Shown: piece after piece, positions 1 through 8,368 of the stretch
How positions within the stretch are numbered: position 1 is the stretch's first letter
How the letters are laid out: each line of letters begins with the position of its first letter
From: Burkholderiales bacterium
GTDB taxonomy: Bacteria; Pseudomonadota; Gammaproteobacteria; Burkholderiales; Burkholderiaceae_E
Reading direction: 5' to 3'
Assembly: GCA_026399875.1 (NCBI GenBank)
Contig: JAPLQF010000024.1
Span: 71,149 to 135,148 of the forward strand
DNA length: 64,000 nucleotides
Translations under genes and position numbers: made by a program
Notes under the pieces: generated by a model
The model's input: the letters and a program-made list of their open reading frames with translations, nothing else
The model's database searches: none
What the model was told of the DNA's origin: nothing

Positions 1-18
1 AGCGATGGGACGAGGCAT
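1..18 (-). CDS. alr: Probable alanine racemase, first six codons only
   Basis: Reading the minus strand from position 18 to the window edge gives ATG followed by codons for P-R-P-I-A. Alanine racemases of Burkholderiales commonly begin MPRPI, and alr divergent from lplT is a familiar arrangement in this group. The gene itself lies outside the window, so the call rests on six residues plus the neighbour. A TATAGT hexamer on the minus strand (30 down to 25) sits so close to the ATG that, if it is the -10 box, the transcript would start at or next to the start codon. This is an inference from a fragment. Confidence 0.5.
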
Positions 19-112
19 CCGACAACTATAGCGCCCGAATCGAGTCGACCGTCGAACCGTCAGCCTTCAGGCTTCATGGTATAAACCGCGCGTCCATGGC
101 TCAGGCGATACG
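19..112. promoter_or_regulatory. Divergent promoter region between alr and lplT
   Basis: The interval separates two divergent start codons. On the plus strand TATAAA at 80-85 is a good -10 candidate for lplT, leaving a leader of about 20 bases. On the minus strand TATAGT at 30-25 is a -10 candidate for alr. Neither has a clear TTGACA-like -35 element at the usual distance. Confidence 0.4.
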
Positions 113-1375
113 ATGAAGCGCGGGTTCTATACCATCATGGCGGCGCAGTTCTTCTCGTCGCTCGCGGACAATGCACTCCTGATCGCAGCCATCGCGCTCC
201 TGATCGAAATGCATGCGCCTGATTGGATGAAGCCGCTGCTCAAGCTCTTCTTTACGGTCTCCTATGTGATGCTCGCTCCCTTTGTCGGGGCGTTTGCCGA
301 CTCGATGCCCAAAGGCCGGGTGATGCTGATCACCAATTCGATCAAGGTCATCGGATGTGCGCTGATGTTCGCATCGGTCCATCCGCTGCTGGCCTATGCG
401 GTGGTCGGATTTGGCGCAGCCGCCTATTCGCCAGCGAAATACGGCATCCTGACCGAGCTGTTGCCACCCGAAAAGCTTGTGGCTGCCAACGGCTGGATCG
501 AGGGGACGACGGTGAGTTCGATCATCCTGGGCACGGTGCTCGGCGGCGTGCTGATCAGTCCCCGGGTGTCCGCCGGACTGCTCGGGCTGGACTTGCCCCA
601 CATCCATACCGGCATCGACACGCCAGCCGAATCGGCAATCGCGGTGATCGCCGGAGTCTATGCGCTGGCAGCCTTGTTCAATTTCTGGATTCCGGATACT
701 GGCGCGCGCTATCCGCGCCAGCAGACCAATCCGTTGCGGCTGATTGCCGACTTTTCGAAGTGCCTTGGCATGCTTTGGCGCGACAAGCTCGGACAGATCT
801 CGCTGGCGGTGACAACCTTGTTCTGGGGTGCCGGCGCCACGCTGCAGTTCATCGTGCTCAAATGGGCCGAGGTACAGCTCGGCATGCCGCTCTCCAAGGC
901 GGCTATTTTGCAGGGCGTGGTAGCAGTCGGCGTGGCCGTCGGCGCGGTCGTGGCTGCCCGGTTCGTGCCGCTTCGCGGATCGCTGCGCGTGCTGCCCTTT
1001 GGCGTGGCGATGGGGGTGCTGGTGCCGCTCATGACGCTGGTCCATGAGCTGTCGATCGCCTATCCGCTGCTGGTGCTGATCGGTGCGATGGCCGGCTTCT
1101 TTGTCGTCCCAATGAACGCCCTGCTGCAGCATCGCGGATATGTACTGATGAGTGCCGGTCACTCAATCGCGGTTCAGAACTTCAACGAGAACCTTGCAGT
1201 ACTGACGATGCTCGGCCTGTATGCGCTGATGATCCATTTCAACTGGCATATCAACGCCGTGATCACCCTGTTCGGCAGCGCGGTCGCGGGCGCCATGCTG
1301 CTGGTCATCCGCAAGCACAAGCTCAATCAGGCCCGATACGACTCGATTGCCGAGATCGGTCAATCGCGCCACTGA
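113..1375 (+). CDS. lplT: Lysophospholipid transporter LplT (MFS family)
   Basis: Predicted inner-membrane major facilitator protein of 420 residues. It would flip lysophospholipids such as lyso-PE from the outer to the inner leaflet for re-acylation, as described for LplT of enterobacteria. The start MKRGFYTIMAAQFFSSLADN is typical of the family, and the segment AAAYSPAKYGILTELLPPEK near residues 100-120 is its hallmark. About twelve hydrophobic segments alternate with short charged loops. Enterobacterial lplT is followed by the acyltransferase gene aas, but here the next gene is convergent, so the usual partner is not adjacent. The ATG at 113 lies about 20 bases downstream of a -10-like TATAAA. 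Confidence 0.9.
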   Translation: MKRGFYTIMAAQFFSSLADNALLIAAIALLIEMHAPDWMKPLLKLFFTVSYVMLAPFVGAFADSMPKGRVMLITNSIKVIGCALMFASVHPLLAYAVVGFGAAAYSPAKYGILTELLPPEKLVAANGWIEGTTVSSIILGTVLGGVLISPRVSAGLLGLDLPHIHTGIDTPAESAIAVIAGVYALAALFNFWIPDTGARYPRQQTNPLRLIADFSKCLGMLWRDKLGQISLAVTTLFWGAGATLQFIVLKWAEVQLGMPLSKAAILQGVVAVGVAVGAVVAARFVPLRGSLRVLPFGVAMGVLVPLMTLVHELSIAYPLLVLIGAMAGFFVVPMNALLQHRGYVLMSAGHSIAVQNFNENLAVLTMLGLYALMIHFNWHINAVITLFGSAVAGAMLLVIRKHKLNQARYDSIAEIGQSRH

Positions 1376-1405
1376 GACACCAACGGTAGCGCAGCAGCGA
1401 TCGGC

Positions 1406-2134
1406 TCAGGCGGACTGACCGGAAGACGCCTGGCTGCCGAGCGTGCGCCGGGCAAGTCGCAAGTCTGACCAGGCCTGAGCCTTGCCCTGCGGATGGCGCA
1501 ACAGTGCCGGCAGATCATGTGTCACCACCACCGGAATCTGCAGCGCACCGCCCTGCCAGAAGTGAACACGCCCGCGCAGATCGCGATCGGGTGTCCCGAC
1601 AGAGAGCACAGCATTAGCCGCCGAGCTGCCGAGTGCGAGGATCAGTGACGGCCTGAGCAGTTCGATCTGATGTCGCAGATGGCCACTGCACACCGCAATT
1701 TCGTCGGGCTGGGGCCTGCGGTCGTCGGCGGCGCGACACTTCACTGCCTGAGTGATGAAAACATCGCGCCCGCGGCTCACGCCGATGGCATTGAGCATCT
1801 GCTCGAGAAGCTGGCCCGAGACGCCGCTGCACGGCTCGCCCGAGGCATCATCGGTCGCGTCCGGCTGATCGGCGACCACCATCCAGACCGCTTCCTGCTG
1901 ACCGCTGCCGAACACTGGCGCCGATCGGGACAAAGAACGAGGGCAGCCGGTGCACTCGGCGACCACCTGACGCAGGCTTGGCCAGGGCGGAGATGCGCTG
2001 GCCGATGGCGCAGTGACCTCGATTGCCTCGATCACGCCGATGACAGTCGACGCATCGGCCGGGACCATCCGACGAGGCTCCCACACCGGCCCGAGCGAGA
2101 GCGCACGCCAGGCCTGGCGCTGGCGCTTATCCAT
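1406..2134 (-). CDS. Uracil-DNA glycosylase superfamily protein, diverged active site
   Basis: Resembles the Fe-S family 4 uracil-DNA glycosylases that remove uracil from DNA. The four cysteines expected to bind the 4Fe-4S cluster are present: CTGC in the first third, then AVKC and EIAVC about 17 residues apart. Motif 1 reads ADQPDATDD where active family members have a GExPGxxED pattern. The following GRPF-like stretch reads GEPCSG, and the C-terminal HPA-type motif reads THDLPALLR. The fold looks kept but the uracil-contact residues differ. The start at 2134 overlaps the rimI stop (ATGGATAA), which suggests translational coupling; an upstream start at 2170 is possible. Third gene of a tsaB-rimI-UDG operon. 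Confidence 0.75.
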   Translation of the reverse strand: MDKRQRQAWRALSLGPVWEPRRMVPADASTVIGVIEAIEVTAPSASASPPWPSLRQVVAECTGCPRSLSRSAPVFGSGQQEAVWMVVADQPDATDDASGEPCSGVSGQLLEQMLNAIGVSRGRDVFITQAVKCRAADDRRPQPDEIAVCSGHLRHQIELLRPSLILALGSSAANAVLSVGTPDRDLRGRVHFWQGGALQIPVVVTHDLPALLRHPQGKAQAWSDLRLARRTLGSQASSGQSA

Positions 2135-2651
2135 TTGGCAATCCGACTTCATCGACAGGACCGACCTCACCGAGCCGACGGGCCATCACGATGGCATCCT
2201 CACGCGCGCCGCCCGGCGCGGGATAGTAACGGCGGCGCAGGCCGATCCGGGCAAATCCGGTCCGCTCGTAAAGCCGCAGGCCGATGGTGTTGGAGGGCCG
2301 GCACTCAAGCAGCATCGAACGGGCACCGCGCTGCGCCACATCGTCGAGAAGCCAGCGCAACCAGGCTTCGCCGAGCCCTCTGCCCTGCACCGGCTCATCC
2401 ACGCTGAGATTGAGCAGGTGCACCTCATCGGGCAGCCACATCAGGATCGCGTAGCCGAGCATCTCGCCGCCGAACTGCTTGAAAACCCAGGCGTCATAAC
2501 CGGCAGCCAGCGAATCGGAAAAATTCCCGACAGTCCAGGGAAAGGCAAAGATACGCGCTTCGATCCGGGCCACCGAAGCCAGGTCTGACGGATTCATCGG
2601 ACGAACCTGCCAGACCGGGGCATCGGGCCGAGGCCGCAGCGAGGCGCTCAT
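2127..2651 (-). CDS. rimI: Ribosomal protein S18 alanine N-acetyltransferase RimI
   Basis: GNAT acetyltransferase of 174 residues that acetylates the N-terminal alanine of ribosomal protein S18. The acetyl-CoA pyrophosphate loop appears as VQGRGLGEAW near residue 90, followed by LLECRPSN and GLRLYERTGFARIGLRRRYY, which are typical of RimI. There is an N-terminal extension of about 15 residues before the GNAT core starts at VRPMNPSDL. Its ATG overlaps the tsaB stop codon (ATGA), and the next gene overlaps its own stop, so tsaB-rimI-UDG reads as one operon. The tsaB-rimI pairing is common in proteobacteria. Confidence 0.93.
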   Translation of the reverse strand: MSASLRPRPDAPVWQVRPMNPSDLASVARIEARIFAFPWTVGNFSDSLAAGYDAWVFKQFGGEMLGYAILMWLPDEVHLLNLSVDEPVQGRGLGEAWLRWLLDDVAQRGARSMLLECRPSNTIGLRLYERTGFARIGLRRRYYPAPGGAREDAIVMARRLGEVGPVDEVGLPNG

Positions 2652-3436
2652 CGGATCGGACCGGCGTCGCGCGCCGCTTTCATTGTTGCCCGCAGCGCCG
2701 CCTGCTCTGTCACATCAAGCGCCACCTTGTCGCGAAGATAGTCGGGTGCGGCAAGCGCGGCATCGATACTGCGCCCCTGTCGCCATCCTAGCGCGGCCAG
2801 ACGCGCCACCGCGGCAGCATCGGGCTGAACCGCCGCGCCAGGGCGCTGACGCCGATCACCTGCCTGCTGCGCCCAGGCAGCAAGCGCCGGATAGGTCTGA
2901 AAACCGTCGCCGGCAAGCCATGCCGGATCGCCCGAAAATCCGTCGAACATCGTGACCGCCAGCGCGGGCGATCCGATCACAGGCCCTGCCACCGGTTCGG
3001 GCCAGGCATCTTCGCCGGCAAGATCGGCATGCCGGAAAACCGCATGGCAGGTCTCACCCATCCGGACATCAAGCGCCACCATCAGCCAGGCGGGCGATTG
3101 ACCCGCATCAACCGCCGCCCGCGCGGCCTGAAGCGCAAGCGTTCGCATCGCATCAACCGCCACGAGCGGGCGATCCCAGCCGAAGCCCAGGCCTTGCGCG
3201 ACGCCGCAGGCAACGCGCAAACCGGTGAACGAACCCGGTCCACTGCCAAAACCGATCACATCGATTGCGCCAATCACGATCCCCGACTCGGCGAGCGCCG
3301 CGTCGACCATCGGCAGGACAGCCCGCGAATGCCCCTGAATCATCGGCTCGATACGCACCGAACAGCCATGCGGGCCCAGCAGCGCCACCGAGCACTGCCC
3401 GGCAGTGGTATCGATCGCGAGCACGGTGACGGCCAT
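2648..3436 (-). CDS. tsaB: tRNA threonylcarbamoyladenosine biosynthesis protein TsaB
   Basis: Partner of TsaD and TsaE in making t6A37 in tRNAs that decode ANN codons. It is an ASKHA-fold protein that starts MAVTVLAIDTTAGQCSVALL and carries the GSGPGSFTGLRVACGVAQGL segment characteristic of TsaB. Length from this start is 262 residues, slightly longer than the roughly 230 of E. coli. An upstream in-frame ATG at 3472 adds 12 residues not expected in the family and is preceded at the right distance by TAAACT, so a leaderless start there cannot be excluded. First gene of the operon with rimI and the UDG-like gene; divergent from ompR. Confidence 0.9.
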   Translation of the reverse strand: MAVTVLAIDTTAGQCSVALLGPHGCSVRIEPMIQGHSRAVLPMVDAALAESGIVIGAIDVIGFGSGPGSFTGLRVACGVAQGLGFGWDRPLVAVDAMRTLALQAARAAVDAGQSPAWLMVALDVRMGETCHAVFRHADLAGEDAWPEPVAGPVIGSPALAVTMFDGFSGDPAWLAGDGFQTYPALAAWAQQAGDRRQRPGAAVQPDAAAVARLAALGWRQGRSIDAALAAPDYLRDKVALDVTEQAALRATMKAARDAGPIR

Positions 3437-3521
3437 GGCGCGCTCGTGCGGGCCTGCGCAGGATTCGGACATTGCAACAGTTTAGGCCAGAGATCGGTTC
3501 AGGCCAGTCATCGCTCGGCGT

Positions 3522-3527
3522 TATGAT
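3522..3527 (+). promoter_or_regulatory. Possible -10 box for ompR-envZ
   Basis: TATGAT lies 30 bases before the ompR ATG at 3557, in the divergent gap with tsaB. No good -35 hexamer is visible at 16-18 bases upstream. Confidence 0.35.
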
Positions 3528-3556
3528 CACCGACCGTCCATTTGCAACCGGTGCCG

Positions 3557-4270
3557 ATGAACCAAGCCCCCAAGCGACTGCTGGTCGTCGATGATGACCC
3601 CAAGCTGCGCGACCTGCTCAACCGCTATCTCACTGCCCAGCAGTTCGAGGTCGGTCTGGCAGTCGATGGCCCCAGCCTGAATCGACTGCTTCAACGCGAA
3701 ACCTGGGACCTGATCATCCTCGACCTGATGATGCCCGGCGAAGACGGGCTGTCGATCATGCGCAGACTGAGGGGCGCCAACGTTCGAACACCGGTCATCA
3801 TCCTCACCGCCAAGGGTGACGATGTCGATCGCATCGTCGGCCTGGAGATGGGCGCAGACGACTATCTGCCCAAGCCCTTCAATCCCCGCGAACTGCTCGC
3901 CCGGATCAATGCCGTGCTGCGCCGCCAGCCCGGACCCGAATCACCGGGCGCGCCGGCAACCGATATCGGTGAAGTCCGCTTCGGCCCCTTCGTCTTCGAC
4001 CCGGCATTGCGCTCGCTCAGCCGCGACGGCCAGGCAGTGCCGCTGACGACCGGCGAATACTCGGTGCTGAAGGTATTTGCACGCCATCCCCGCCAGCCGC
4101 TCAACCGCGACAAACTGATGGTGCTGGCACGCGGGCGCGAATACGGCGCCTTCGACCGCAGCCTCGATGTACAGGTCTCGCGACTGCGAAAGCTGATCGA
4201 AACCGACCCGACCAACCCGCGCTACATCCAGACGGTCTGGGGCGTGGGCTATGTGTTCGTGCCCGACTGA
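3557..4270 (+). CDS. ompR: OmpR-type response regulator
   Basis: Two-component response regulator of 237 residues with an N-terminal receiver domain and a C-terminal winged-helix DNA-binding domain. The acidic pocket VVDDDP, the phospho-acceptor Asp56 in IILDLMMPGEDG, and Lys106 in DDYLPKPF are all present. The C-terminal part (VPLTTGEYSVLKVF, then DRSLDVQVSRLRKLIE and VWGVGYVF) is a typical OmpR/PhoB DNA-binding domain. Sequence and pairing with an EnvZ-like kinase 8 bases downstream support OmpR, so it probably controls porin genes in response to osmotic or envelope conditions. The exact regulon cannot be read from here. ATG 3557 was chosen over an upstream TTG because it directly precedes the conserved N-terminus. 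Confidence 0.9.
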   Translation: MNQAPKRLLVVDDDPKLRDLLNRYLTAQQFEVGLAVDGPSLNRLLQRETWDLIILDLMMPGEDGLSIMRRLRGANVRTPVIILTAKGDDVDRIVGLEMGADDYLPKPFNPRELLARINAVLRRQPGPESPGAPATDIGEVRFGPFVFDPALRSLSRDGQAVPLTTGEYSVLKVFARHPRQPLNRDKLMVLARGREYGAFDRSLDVQVSRLRKLIETDPTNPRYIQTVWGVGYVFVPD

Positions 4271-4278
4271 TCGGCGCA

Positions 4279-5649
4279 GTGAGGCTGTCGCTTTTCTGGC
4301 GGACCTTCGTGCTGATCGCACTGGTGGTCGTGGCCAGCCTGCTTGCCTGGCTGCAGGTCTTTCGGGCTGCCGAAGTGCAGCCCCGGGCCGAGCGCTTCGC
4401 CTGGGAGATCGCCGCGGTGGTCAATGTGACCCGCGCCGGCCTGACCAATACACAAGGCGAGCAGCGGCTCGAATTGCTCAGCGCGCTCAGCACTGCCGAG
4501 AACATCCGCATTCGTCCGGCCGACTACAAGGACCGCATCATGGCCTGGCCCGATCCCGAATTCGGAAACCTGATGGAGGCGAAACTGATGGAGCTGCTCG
4601 GTGACGAGACCCGCCTGGCAGGTCGGGTCAACGGCGTCGACGGTCTCTGGATCCGCTTCGAGATGCAGGATGAGCCGTACTGGATGCTGCTCGACCCCGA
4701 ACGTCTCGCGCGGCAGGCCAATCGCAACTGGATCGACTGGTTCAGCATCGCGCTCGCGCTGGCCCTGGCGGCGTCCCTGGCGATCAGTCGTGTGATCAAC
4801 CGGCCGCTCGCGAGCCTGGCAGGTGCGATCGATCGGGTCTCCCGGGGCGAAACACCCCCCACGCTGGGGGAAAACGGTCCGACCGAACTGGCCCTCATCA
4901 ACCGCCGTTTCAATGCGATGGCCGCCGAACTGGCCGCGCTCGATGCCGACCGGGCCGAAGCATTGGCCGGAATTTCGCACGACATCCGCACGCCGCTGAC
5001 CCGACTGCGACTCGAAATCGAAATGTCCTCGGCCGACCCTACCACCCGCGATTCGATGGCCGAAGAAATCGACCGAATCGACGCGATTGTGCGGCAATTC
5101 GTCGAATTTGCCCGACCGCACGACACCGAGCCGGCGCAAGACATCGATGTGCGACAGGTCGTCGATTCGGTCCTGGACGCCTATCGGCATGGCCCCGATG
5201 CCGACGATCTGACCATCACCGAGGCGGTCGATCCTTCGCTGAACTGGCGCGGCAGCCAGACAGTACTCACCCGAATCCTGTCGAATCTGGTCGAAAACGC
5301 CCATCGCTACGGCAAGGATTCGAGGGGCTCAACGCATATAGAGCTGGCCGCTCAAAGGCGTGCCAACAGCATGGAACTCACGGTCAGAGACCACGGGCCC
5401 GGAGTCCCTGCCGATCAGCTCGAGCGTCTGATTCGACCGTTTACCCGTCTCGATGCCGAACGCCACCGCCACGGCGGTTCGGGCCTGGGCCTGTCGATCG
5501 TGGCTCGACTGACACGCCGATACAACGGAGACCTTCGGCTGGAGTTGCCGCCGGACGGCGGTCTGCTTGCACGTGTGCGACTCGACGACGCGCCACCCAC
5601 GACGCCCGACGAGGCCCGATCACGTCGCGAACCCACCATCAGCAGCTAG
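4279..5649 (+). CDS. envZ: EnvZ-type membrane sensor histidine kinase
   Basis: Partner kinase of the preceding OmpR. It starts at a GTG only eight bases after the ompR stop. Two transmembrane segments (about residues 10-27 and 153-170) enclose a periplasmic loop of about 125 residues. A HAMP segment follows, then the HisKA box AGISHDIRTPLTRLRLEIEM with phospho-acceptor His234. The ATPase domain has the N box NLVENAHRYG near 335-344, the G1 box DHGPGVP and the G2 box GGSGLGLSIV. All catalytic elements are intact, so it should act as both kinase and phosphatase of OmpR. The tail after the ATPase domain is short and polar. Length of 456 residues matches betaproteobacterial EnvZ-like kinases. Confidence 0.9.
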   Translation: MRLSLFWRTFVLIALVVVASLLAWLQVFRAAEVQPRAERFAWEIAAVVNVTRAGLTNTQGEQRLELLSALSTAENIRIRPADYKDRIMAWPDPEFGNLMEAKLMELLGDETRLAGRVNGVDGLWIRFEMQDEPYWMLLDPERLARQANRNWIDWFSIALALALAASLAISRVINRPLASLAGAIDRVSRGETPPTLGENGPTELALINRRFNAMAAELAALDADRAEALAGISHDIRTPLTRLRLEIEMSSADPTTRDSMAEEIDRIDAIVRQFVEFARPHDTEPAQDIDVRQVVDSVLDAYRHGPDADDLTITEAVDPSLNWRGSQTVLTRILSNLVENAHRYGKDSRGSTHIELAAQRRANSMELTVRDHGPGVPADQLERLIRPFTRLDAERHRHGGSGLGLSIVARLTRRYNGDLRLELPPDGGLLARVRLDDAPPTTPDEARSRREPTISS

Positions 5650-5650
5650 A

Positions 5651-5678
5651 GCAAATCGATCCGTCCAGGCAAATCGAT
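5651..5678. repeat. Direct repeat GCAAATCGAT x2
   Basis: The decamer GCAAATCGAT occurs at 5651-5660 and again at 5669-5678, an 18-base period just after the envZ stop and about 140 bases before the rubrerythrin start. It could be a regulator-binding site or chance. Confidence 0.4.
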
Positions 5679-5712
5679 AGAGCCAGATTATCGCCAGCAT
5701 ATCGAGGTTCAA

Positions 5713-5742
5713 TTGGCCGCTGTCATCTTCGGTCGATAGAAT
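5713..5742 (+). promoter_or_regulatory. Candidate sigma-70 promoter of the rubrerythrin gene
   Basis: TTGGCC at 5713-5718 and TAGAAT at 5737-5742 are separated by 18 bases. Transcription would start near 5749, giving a leader of about 65 bases before the ATG at 5815. Confidence 0.4.
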
Positions 5743-5814
5743 CACCGAGTTCGCTGCTTCCAGCGATCACATTGCACGCACCCCGCGTTGCCAGCCCCCT
5801 ATCCGGAGATCACG

Positions 5815-6234
5815 ATGCCCAAACTCAATGGCACCAAGACCCATGACAACCTCAAGGCCGCTTTCGCGGGCGAGAGCCAGGCCAACCGCCGCTACCTTTA
5901 TTTCGCAAACAAGGCTGACGTCGAAGGCCAGACCGAAGTCGCGACCCTGTTCCGCTCGACCGCCGAAGGCGAGACCGGCCATGCACACGGCCACCTCGAC
6001 TACCTCGCCGAAGTCGGCGATCCGGCCACCGACATGCCGATCGGCTCGTCGTCGAACAACCTGAAGGCAGCTGTCGCCGGCGAAACCCACGAGTACACCG
6101 ACATGTACCCGGGCATGGCCAAGACCGCTCGCGACGAAGGGTTTGACGAAATCGCCGACTGGTTCGAAACGCTGGCCAAGGCTGAGCGCTCGCACGCCAA
6201 CAAGTTTGCCAAGGCGCTCGAAGCACTCGTCTGA
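5815..6234 (+). CDS. Rubrerythrin-family di-iron protein without rubredoxin domain
   Basis: A 139-residue four-helix di-iron protein of the rubrerythrin family, whose members reduce hydrogen peroxide. The iron ligands fit the family pattern: Glu20 ([10 protein letters not shown]), Glu53 and His56 (EGETGHAH), Glu90 and Glu93 ([10 protein letters not shown]), Glu124 and His127 ([10 protein letters not shown]). Classical rubrerythrins carry a C-terminal rubredoxin with two CxxC pairs; there is no cysteine here, so electrons must come from another protein. The Fe-S gene immediately downstream is an obvious candidate donor. ATG 5815 is preceded by GGAGAT and directly starts the family N-terminus. 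A strong terminator follows the gene. Confidence 0.9.
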   Translation: MPKLNGTKTHDNLKAAFAGESQANRRYLYFANKADVEGQTEVATLFRSTAEGETGHAHGHLDYLAEVGDPATDMPIGSSSNNLKAAVAGETHEYTDMYPGMAKTARDEGFDEIADWFETLAKAERSHANKFAKALEALV

Positions 6235-6280
6235 GATCGCACCGCGCCAGGCCGGGTCCACCGGCCGGCGCAGGTCGACG

Positions 6281-6305
6281 GGGGAGCTTCAGGGCTCCCC
6301 TTTTT
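6281..6305 (+). terminator. Intrinsic terminator after the rubrerythrin gene
   Basis: GGGGAGC (6281-6287) pairs perfectly with GCTCCCC (6294-6300) around a six-base loop and is followed directly by TTTTT and an AT-rich stretch. It separates the rubrerythrin gene from the Fe-S gene, so the latter is made by read-through or from its own promoter between 6306 and 6366. Confidence 0.88.
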
Positions 6306-6366
6306 ATTCAGAGTTCCGCCGTTTCATTCAGTTTCCAGTTTCCCAACCACCTCACCGACTGCCGCC

Positions 6367-7716
6367 ATGACCGTACGTGAAGGATCTCTCGAAGCGCCCA
6401 CCCGCCACCCGATCGACTGGCGCAACCCCGCGTTCTTCGACCGCGATGCAGCACTCGACGAAATGGAACGGGTGTTCGACATCTGCCACGGCTGCCGTCG
6501 ATGCGTGAGCTTGTGCAATGCCTTTCCGACGCTCTTCGATCTTGTCGACGAGAGCAAGACCATGGAAGTCGACGGCGTCGATCGCGACGATTACTGGAAG
6601 GTCGTCGACCAGTGCTATCTGTGCGACGTCTGCTACATGACGAAGTGCCCCTATGTGCCGCCCCATCCCTGGAACCTCGACTTTCCGCATCTGATGCTTC
6701 GCGCCAAGGCGATCCAGTTCAAGGAAGGCACGCCCACAAAGTTTCGCGACACCTCGCTCGCTTCGACCGATCGCAACGGCAAACTCGCCGGCATTCCGGT
6801 GGTGGTCAATGCGGTGAATTCGCTGGCGCATTCCCCTGCGGTGCGCTCGATGCTCGACAGCCGGATCGGAATCCACAAAGACGCGTGGCTGCCCGAGTTC
6901 AGCTCGAAGCAGTTCAGCAAGACCGCCGTGGCATCAAGCGCGCATCCGGTGCGCGACGGCGCCAAGACACCCGGCAAAGTGGCGGTCTTTGCCACCTGCT
7001 ATGTCAACTACAACGAGCCCGGCATCGGCCACGACCTGATCAAGGTGCTTGATCACAACCGGATTCCCTATGTCCTGGTTCATAAGGAAGCCTGCTGCGG
7101 CATGCCCAAACTCGAACTCGGTGACCTCGACGGCGTTGCGCAGCTCAAGGACAAGAACATCCCGAAGCTCGCTGCACTGGCGCGAGACGGCTACGCCATC
7201 CTGGCACCGATCCCGTCATGCGGGCTGATGTTCAAACAGGAACTGCCGCTGATGTTCCCGGAAGACGCCGATGTCCAGGCGGTTCGCGGCGCGATGTTCG
7301 ATCCCTTCGAGTACCTGGTCGCCCGCCACAAGGACGGCCTGCTCGAGACCGATTTCACCGATCCGCTGGGCAAAGTCTCGTATCACGTCGCCTGCCATCT
7401 GCGGGTCCAGAACGTCGGTCAGAAGACTCGCGAAATGCTGTCGATGGTTCCGCAGACCTCCGTCAACACCGTGGAGCGCTGCTCGGGTCATGCCGGAACC
7501 TGGGGCGTGAAAAAGGAGTTCCACGAAACCGCCATGAAGATCGGCCGTCCGGTTTTCCGGCAGATGGCCGAGCATCCCGACGGCGAACCCGACTGGGTCG
7601 CCTCCGACTGCCAGCTGGCAGGCCACCACATCGAGCAGGGAATGCAGGGCAAGGCCGACGGCAAGGTTGCCCATCCGCTCACCCTTCTCAGAATGGCTTA
7701 CGGCCTGCCCGCCTGA
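6367..7716 (+). CDS. Fe-S oxidoreductase, two 4Fe-4S clusters plus CCG domains (GlpC/HdrD-like)
   Basis: A 449-residue protein related to GlpC and the heterodisulfide reductase HdrD/LutA group. Two N-terminal 4Fe-4S motifs are seen: Cys40-43-46-50 (CHGCRRCVSLC) and Cys83-86-89-94 (CYLCDVCYMTKCP). Cysteine-rich CCG-type segments follow: ATCYVNYNEPG with ACCGMPKLELGD, and CHLRVQNVGQK with ERCSGHAGTWG. There is no membrane segment, so it is a soluble electron carrier or reductase. Position between rubrerythrin and DUF3501 suggests it passes electrons to the rubredoxin-less rubrerythrin or works with the DUF3501 protein. The substrate is unknown. ATG 6367 has no strong ribosome-binding site but fits the family start. 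Confidence 0.85.
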   Translation: MTVREGSLEAPTRHPIDWRNPAFFDRDAALDEMERVFDICHGCRRCVSLCNAFPTLFDLVDESKTMEVDGVDRDDYWKVVDQCYLCDVCYMTKCPYVPPHPWNLDFPHLMLRAKAIQFKEGTPTKFRDTSLASTDRNGKLAGIPVVVNAVNSLAHSPAVRSMLDSRIGIHKDAWLPEFSSKQFSKTAVASSAHPVRDGAKTPGKVAVFATCYVNYNEPGIGHDLIKVLDHNRIPYVLVHKEACCGMPKLELGDLDGVAQLKDKNIPKLAALARDGYAILAPIPSCGLMFKQELPLMFPEDADVQAVRGAMFDPFEYLVARHKDGLLETDFTDPLGKVSYHVACHLRVQNVGQKTREMLSMVPQTSVNTVERCSGHAGTWGVKKEFHETAMKIGRPVFRQMAEHPDGEPDWVASDCQLAGHHIEQGMQGKADGKVAHPLTLLRMAYGLPA

Positions 7717-7783
7717 GCCCTCATCGCCAAAGCCCTTATCGATTAACCGCTCTTACCCGAACACGACCATGACAGGAGTCACC

Positions 7784-8368
7784 ATGCCCGCCATCGCCCG
7801 CGAATCACTCATGACGCTCGAGGCCTATGCCAAGGCCCGTCCCGAATTCCGCCGCAATGTCATCGCCCACAAGAAGCGCCGCAGCATTGCGCTGGGCGAC
7901 CATGTCACCCTGCTCTTTGAGGACGAGCTGACCGTGCGCTACCAGGTGCAGGAGATGCTGCGTATCGAGAAGATCTTCGAGGAAGAAGGCATCGCCCACG
8001 AACTCGAGTCGTACAACCCGTTGATTCCTAACGGCCGCAACCTCAAGGCGACCATGCTGATCGAGTATGAAGACGCGAGCACCCGGCGCGCCTCGCTCGG
8101 TCGTCTGAAGGGCGTCGAGCAGCGCGTGTGGCTGCAGGTCGAAGGCTCGCCGAAAGTCTGGCCGATCGCCGACGAAGACCTCGAACGCGAAAACGAAGAA
8201 AAGACCTCGGCGGTGCATTTCCTGCGCTGGGAGCTGACCGATGAAATGGCCGCAGCGCTCAAGTACGGCGTCTCGCTCTCGATGGGCGTCGATCATCCCA
8301 ACTATCAGGCAAGCGTCTCGCCACTGAACGCCGAAAGCCGCGCCTCGCTCGCGGCCGATCTGGCCTAA
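7784..8368 (+). CDS. DUF3501 family protein
   Basis: A soluble 194-residue protein of the DUF3501 family, which has no assigned biochemical role. The conserved middle includes [20 protein letters not shown] and [18 protein letters not shown]. There are no cysteines and no membrane segments. ATG 7784 follows a CAGGAG ribosome-binding site by seven bases. It lies 67 bases after the Fe-S gene on the same strand. The order rubrerythrin, Fe-S protein, DUF3501 is one I recognise from other betaproteobacteria, so the three probably work together in redox stress. The 3' end overlaps the converging ispDF gene by four bases. Confidence 0.85.
   Translation: MPAIARESLMTLEAYAKARPEFRRNVIAHKKRRSIALGDHVTLLFEDELTVRYQVQEMLRIEKIFEEEGIAHELESYNPLIPNGRNLKATMLIEYEDASTRRASLGRLKGVEQRVWLQVEGSPKVWPIADEDLERENEEKTSAVHFLRWELTDEMAAALKYGVSLSMGVDHPNYQASVSPLNAESRASLAADLA

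Noticed and set aside
4249..5304. A 351-codon minus-strand frame opposite envZ
   Set aside because: The EnvZ frame has every kinase motif, whereas this frame has none.
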